A stretch of DNA of 7,521 bases from an uncultured Veillonella sp. (GTDB lineage: Bacteria > Bacillota > Negativicutes > Veillonellales > Veillonellaceae). Below the pieces are notes generated by a model. The model saw only the letters and a list, made by a program, of their open reading frames with translations. It was not told where the DNA came from and searched no databases. Shown in pieces: positions 5,617-7,521 of this stretch. The stretch spans positions 1-7,521 of the forward strand of contig NZ_CAKPTN010000082.1 in assembly GCF_934190855.1 (NCBI RefSeq), read 5' to 3'. Positions within the stretch are counted from its first letter, which is position 1; every line of letters starts with the position of its first letter. The position numbers were made by a program, and so were the translations under genes.

Positions 5617-6802
5617 GAAGATCCACCCCTCTATATTTCGCCATAGCCGCTACGTCTTTGTCGCCACGACCAGATAAACAAATAATAATGATATCGTCCT
5701 TGCTCATAGTAGGAGCGATTTTACGAGCATGCGCCACTGCATGAGCACTCTCGATTGCTGGAATAATGCCCTCTAAGCGAGACAAATATTCAAAAGCATC
5801 TACTGCTTCGTCGTCTGTTACAGGCACGTATTCTGCGCGGCCGCTGGCGTACAAGTGCGCATGTTCAGGACCGATACCAGGATAATCAAGGCCTGCAGAA
5901 ATAGAATATACTGGAGCGATTTGACCGTCTTCGTCTTGGCAGAAGTAAGATTTCATGCCATGGAAGATACCTACAGAGCCTTTCGCAATTGTCGCTGCAT
6001 GCTCCTCTGTGTCGATACCGCGACCTGCCGCTTCACAACCGATGAGACGAACACCTTCGTCTTCGATAAAGTGATAGAACATGCCCATCGCATTGGAGCC
6101 ACCCCCTACGCAAGCCATTACAGCGGATGGTAATTTACCTTCTGCTTCTAAGATTTGTTCACGAGCTTCACGGCTGATGATGGATTGGAAATCACGAACG
6201 ATCATAGGGAACGGATGCGCACCCATAACGGAGCCCAATACATAGTGCGTATCAGACATGCGGTTTGTCCATTCGCGCATCGCTTCAGATACAGCATCTT
6301 TCAATGTGCTTGTACCGCTAGTTACAGCGTGTACCTTTGTACCGAGCAATTGCATGCGATATACGTTAAGCGCTTGGCGTTCACAGTCCTCCGCACCCAT
6401 GTATACTTCGCAATCCATGCCCATCAAGGCCGCAATAGTCGCCGTCGCAACACCGTGTTGACCGGCCCCAGTTTCAGCGATAACGCGCGTTTTACCCATC
6501 CTTTTTGCCAATAACATTTGGCCGATTACGTTATTCAACTTGTGGGAACCAGTATGGTTCAAGTCTTCTCGTTTTAAATAGATTTTAGCGCCCCCAAGGT
6601 CCTTTGTCATGCGTTCTGCATAGTATAAAAGGGATGGACGGCCTGTATAGTTTTTATGTAAATCCTCAAGTTCGCGTACGAAATCGGGATCATCTTTGTA
6701 CTTGTTGTACGCCTCTTCCAATTCGATGACTGCATTCATCAATGTTTCTGGCATAAATTGGCCCCCAAAGGAACCAAAATAACCATGTCTTTGTTCACTC
6801 AT
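5609..6802 (-). CDS. trpB: Tryptophan synthase beta subunit
   Basis: TrpB is a PLP enzyme that joins indole and serine to give tryptophan. At 397 residues it matches the common TrpB1 type that pairs with TrpA. Lys88 in [10 protein letters not shown] binds PLP, Glu110 in AETGAGQHG is the catalytic acid-base, GGGSN at 233-237 holds the cofactor phosphate, Asp306 is in SAGLDYPG, and Ser377 in SGRGDKD faces the pyridine nitrogen. I chose the ATG at 6802 because [19 protein letters not shown] lines up with the usual N-terminus and AAAGG lies 8 bases upstream. The frame stays open to a GTG at 6838, but that adds 12 residues not typical of the family. The gene ends inside the trpA start (ATGAGTAA). 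A 172-base gap separates it from trpF, more than expected within a tight operon. Confidence 0.98.
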   Translation of the reverse strand: MSEQRHGYFGSFGGQFMPETLMNAVIELEEAYNKYKDDPDFVRELEDLHKNYTGRPSLLYYAERMTKDLGGAKIYLKREDLNHTGSHKLNNVIGQMLLAKRMGKTRVIAETGAGQHGVATATIAALMGMDCEVYMGAEDCERQALNVYRMQLLGTKVHAVTSGTSTLKDAVSEAMREWTNRMSDTHYVLGSVMGAHPFPMIVRDFQSIISREAREQILEAEGKLPSAVMACVGGGSNAMGMFYHFIEDEGVRLIGCEAAGRGIDTEEHAATIAKGSVGIFHGMKSYFCQDEDGQIAPVYSISAGLDYPGIGPEHAHLYASGRAEYVPVTDDEAVDAFEYLSRLEGIIPAIESAHAVAHARKIAPTMSKDDIIIICLSGRGDKDVAAMAKYRGVDLHE

Positions 6803-6876
6803 ATAACTTACCTTTCCATGTACCATTCCTGCTAGCACGCCTGTATAGCGTTACTATTGGCATCTATCTCAACAAT

Positions 6877-6891
6877 CGATGAATTTCATCG
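6877..6891. repeat. Palindrome in the trpF-trpB gap
   Basis: CGATGAA and TTCATCG flank a single central base, making a perfect 7-bp palindrome about 75 bases upstream of the trpB start. It has no T run and too short a spacer to be a terminator, and looks more like a protein-binding site. Confidence 0.4.
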
Positions 6892-6897
6892 GATGTG

Positions 6898-6921
6898 TCT
6901 AAAATATTATTATATTTTAGA
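6898..6921. promoter_or_regulatory. AT-rich inverted repeat over a TATAAT in the trpF-trpB gap
   Basis: TCTAAAATAT (6898-6907) and ATATTTTAGA (6912-6921) form a perfect 10-bp inverted repeat with a 4-base centre. On the minus strand a TATAAT at 6909-6914 lies across it. The -35 region is poor (ATAGAA at 17 bases). It could be an internal trpB promoter with an overlapping operator, or only an AT-rich hairpin. Confidence 0.35.
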
Positions 6922-6974
6922 TTTATGTATTTTCTATGATTACTCGCCTATAATAGGCCTTATTCTCTCAACAT

Positions 6975-7521
6975 TTAGTGAGCTATTGTTCTCACGATGT
7001 TAGTAAAAGCTTTGATCTTTTCATTGTCTTTCACGCCATCTGTTTCAATGCCGCTACTAATATCTACGCCATAAGGTCTCACCGTACGAATGGCGCGAGC
7101 CACGTTAGCGCTATCAATACCACCTGCGAGCATAAATGGACGTTCAAACTCATCCAAGCAAGACCAGTCGAATACTTCGCCCGTGCCACCGCGCTCGTCC
7201 TTATGATACGCATCAAATAATAGCATATCAGCACTGCTATCAATCCACGCCTCTGCATCTGCAGCACTGCGGATTTGAACAGCCTTCCAAACCTCTACAT
7301 TAGTACGTTCTTTTAAGGATTGGATGAAAGCTTCATCTTCGTCGCCGTGCAATTGCACCGCATCAAGATTGACTTCTTTAGCGATTGTAACGAGGTTATC
7401 TACCGTTTCATTCACGAAAACGCCTACCGTTTTAATAGCATCAGAATTGGTATTTTCTTCACCTATCTGCACGTTTCCAGATGCTTTGCTTCCTACTGTT
7501 CCAGCTTGTACTGTATCACCA
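6975..7521 (-). CDS. trpF: Phosphoribosylanthranilate isomerase (5' end outside window)
   Basis: TrpF converts N-(5-phosphoribosyl)anthranilate to CdRP in tryptophan synthesis, on a TIM barrel. About 182 codons are visible and the frame is open to the window edge, so the start and the N-terminal KICG region with the catalytic Cys are missing. Visible landmarks in order are KTVGVFVNE, VQLHGDE, the conserved Asp in LLFDAY (probably the general acid, Asp126 in the Thermotoga enzyme), GGTGEVFDW, LAGGID and GVDISSGIE, the last two forming the phosphate site. The GTG at 7472 is only an internal Val codon. The first 29 visible residues (GDTVQAGTVGSKASGN and onward) are Gly/Ser/Asn-rich and do not look like the helix normally found before KTVGVFV. 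trpF lies upstream of trpB in the same direction, consistent with a trp operon. Confidence 0.95.
   Translation of the reverse strand, partial: GDTVQAGTVGSKASGNVQIGEENTNSDAIKTVGVFVNETVDNLVTIAKEVNLDAVQLHGDEDEAFIQSLKERTNVEVWKAVQIRSAADAEAWIDSSADMLLFDAYHKDERGGTGEVFDWSCLDEFERPFMLAGGIDSANVARAIRTVRPYGVDISSGIETDGVKDNEKIKAFTNIVRTIAH

Noticed and set aside
4882..5646. A 254-codon open frame on the plus strand, antisense to nearly all of trpA
   Set aside because: It lies opposite a certain gene, has odd composition rich in Cys, His, Phe and Asn, no ribosome binding site or family signature. It reflects the codon pattern of trpA.
6803..6838. Upstream GTG start for trpB adding 12 residues
   Set aside because: The ATG at 6802 matches the usual TrpB N-terminus and has AAAGG at a suitable distance; the extra residues do not resemble the family.
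7470..7472. GTG at 7470-7472 as the trpF start
   Set aside because: It lacks the N-terminal part of the barrel, and the frame continues open to the window edge, so this is an internal Val codon.

Overview
The window looks like chromosomal DNA from a low-GC diderm Firmicute of the Negativicutes, most likely Veillonella or a close relative. This rests on AT-rich intergenic DNA with strong AGGAG-type ribosome binding sites, the codon use, and the flavour of the Trp proteins. It is recognition from the sequence alone, not a database match.

Right part (about 4825 to 7521, all minus strand): the distal end of a tryptophan operon, in transcription order trpF (5' end outside the window), trpB and trpA. 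trpB and trpA overlap by 8 bases (ATGAGTAA), and a hairpin terminator follows trpA. The trpF-trpB gap holds two palindromes and a possible internal promoter. TrpA carries Glu where the textbook enzyme has its catalytic Asp60. The visible start of TrpF contains an unusual Gly/Ser/Asn-rich stretch.

Left and middle part (1 to 4708): an array of five paralogous membrane proteins of the DUF805 family, all on the minus strand. Each has the family signatures, GRxSRxxYW before the first membrane segment and RRLHDxxxSG between the second and third, although one copy has degenerate versions. They differ in what is attached to the membrane core. Two have an N-terminal four-cysteine zinc ribbon (649-1284 and 3623-4708). 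Two have a C-terminal soluble domain that looks NTF2-like (2076-3032 and 3623-4708). Two are nearly plain cores (1-457, cut by the window edge, and 1503-2072). The 2076-3032 and 1503-2072 genes are separated by 3 bases and are surely co-transcribed. The others have their own gaps, with candidate promoters or terminators.

One small gene on the plus strand (3196-3486) interrupts the array. It encodes a 96-residue protein with a clear signal peptide and a lysine-rich mature part. It ends at a perfect 21-bp hairpin that can terminate both it and the convergent 3623-4708 gene.

No RNA gene, CRISPR array, transposase or attachment site was seen. No gene-free stretch exceeds 220 bases. The function of the DUF805 array is unknown. 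The array, with modular sensor-like or binding heads around a secreted cationic protein, is the least explained part of the window.
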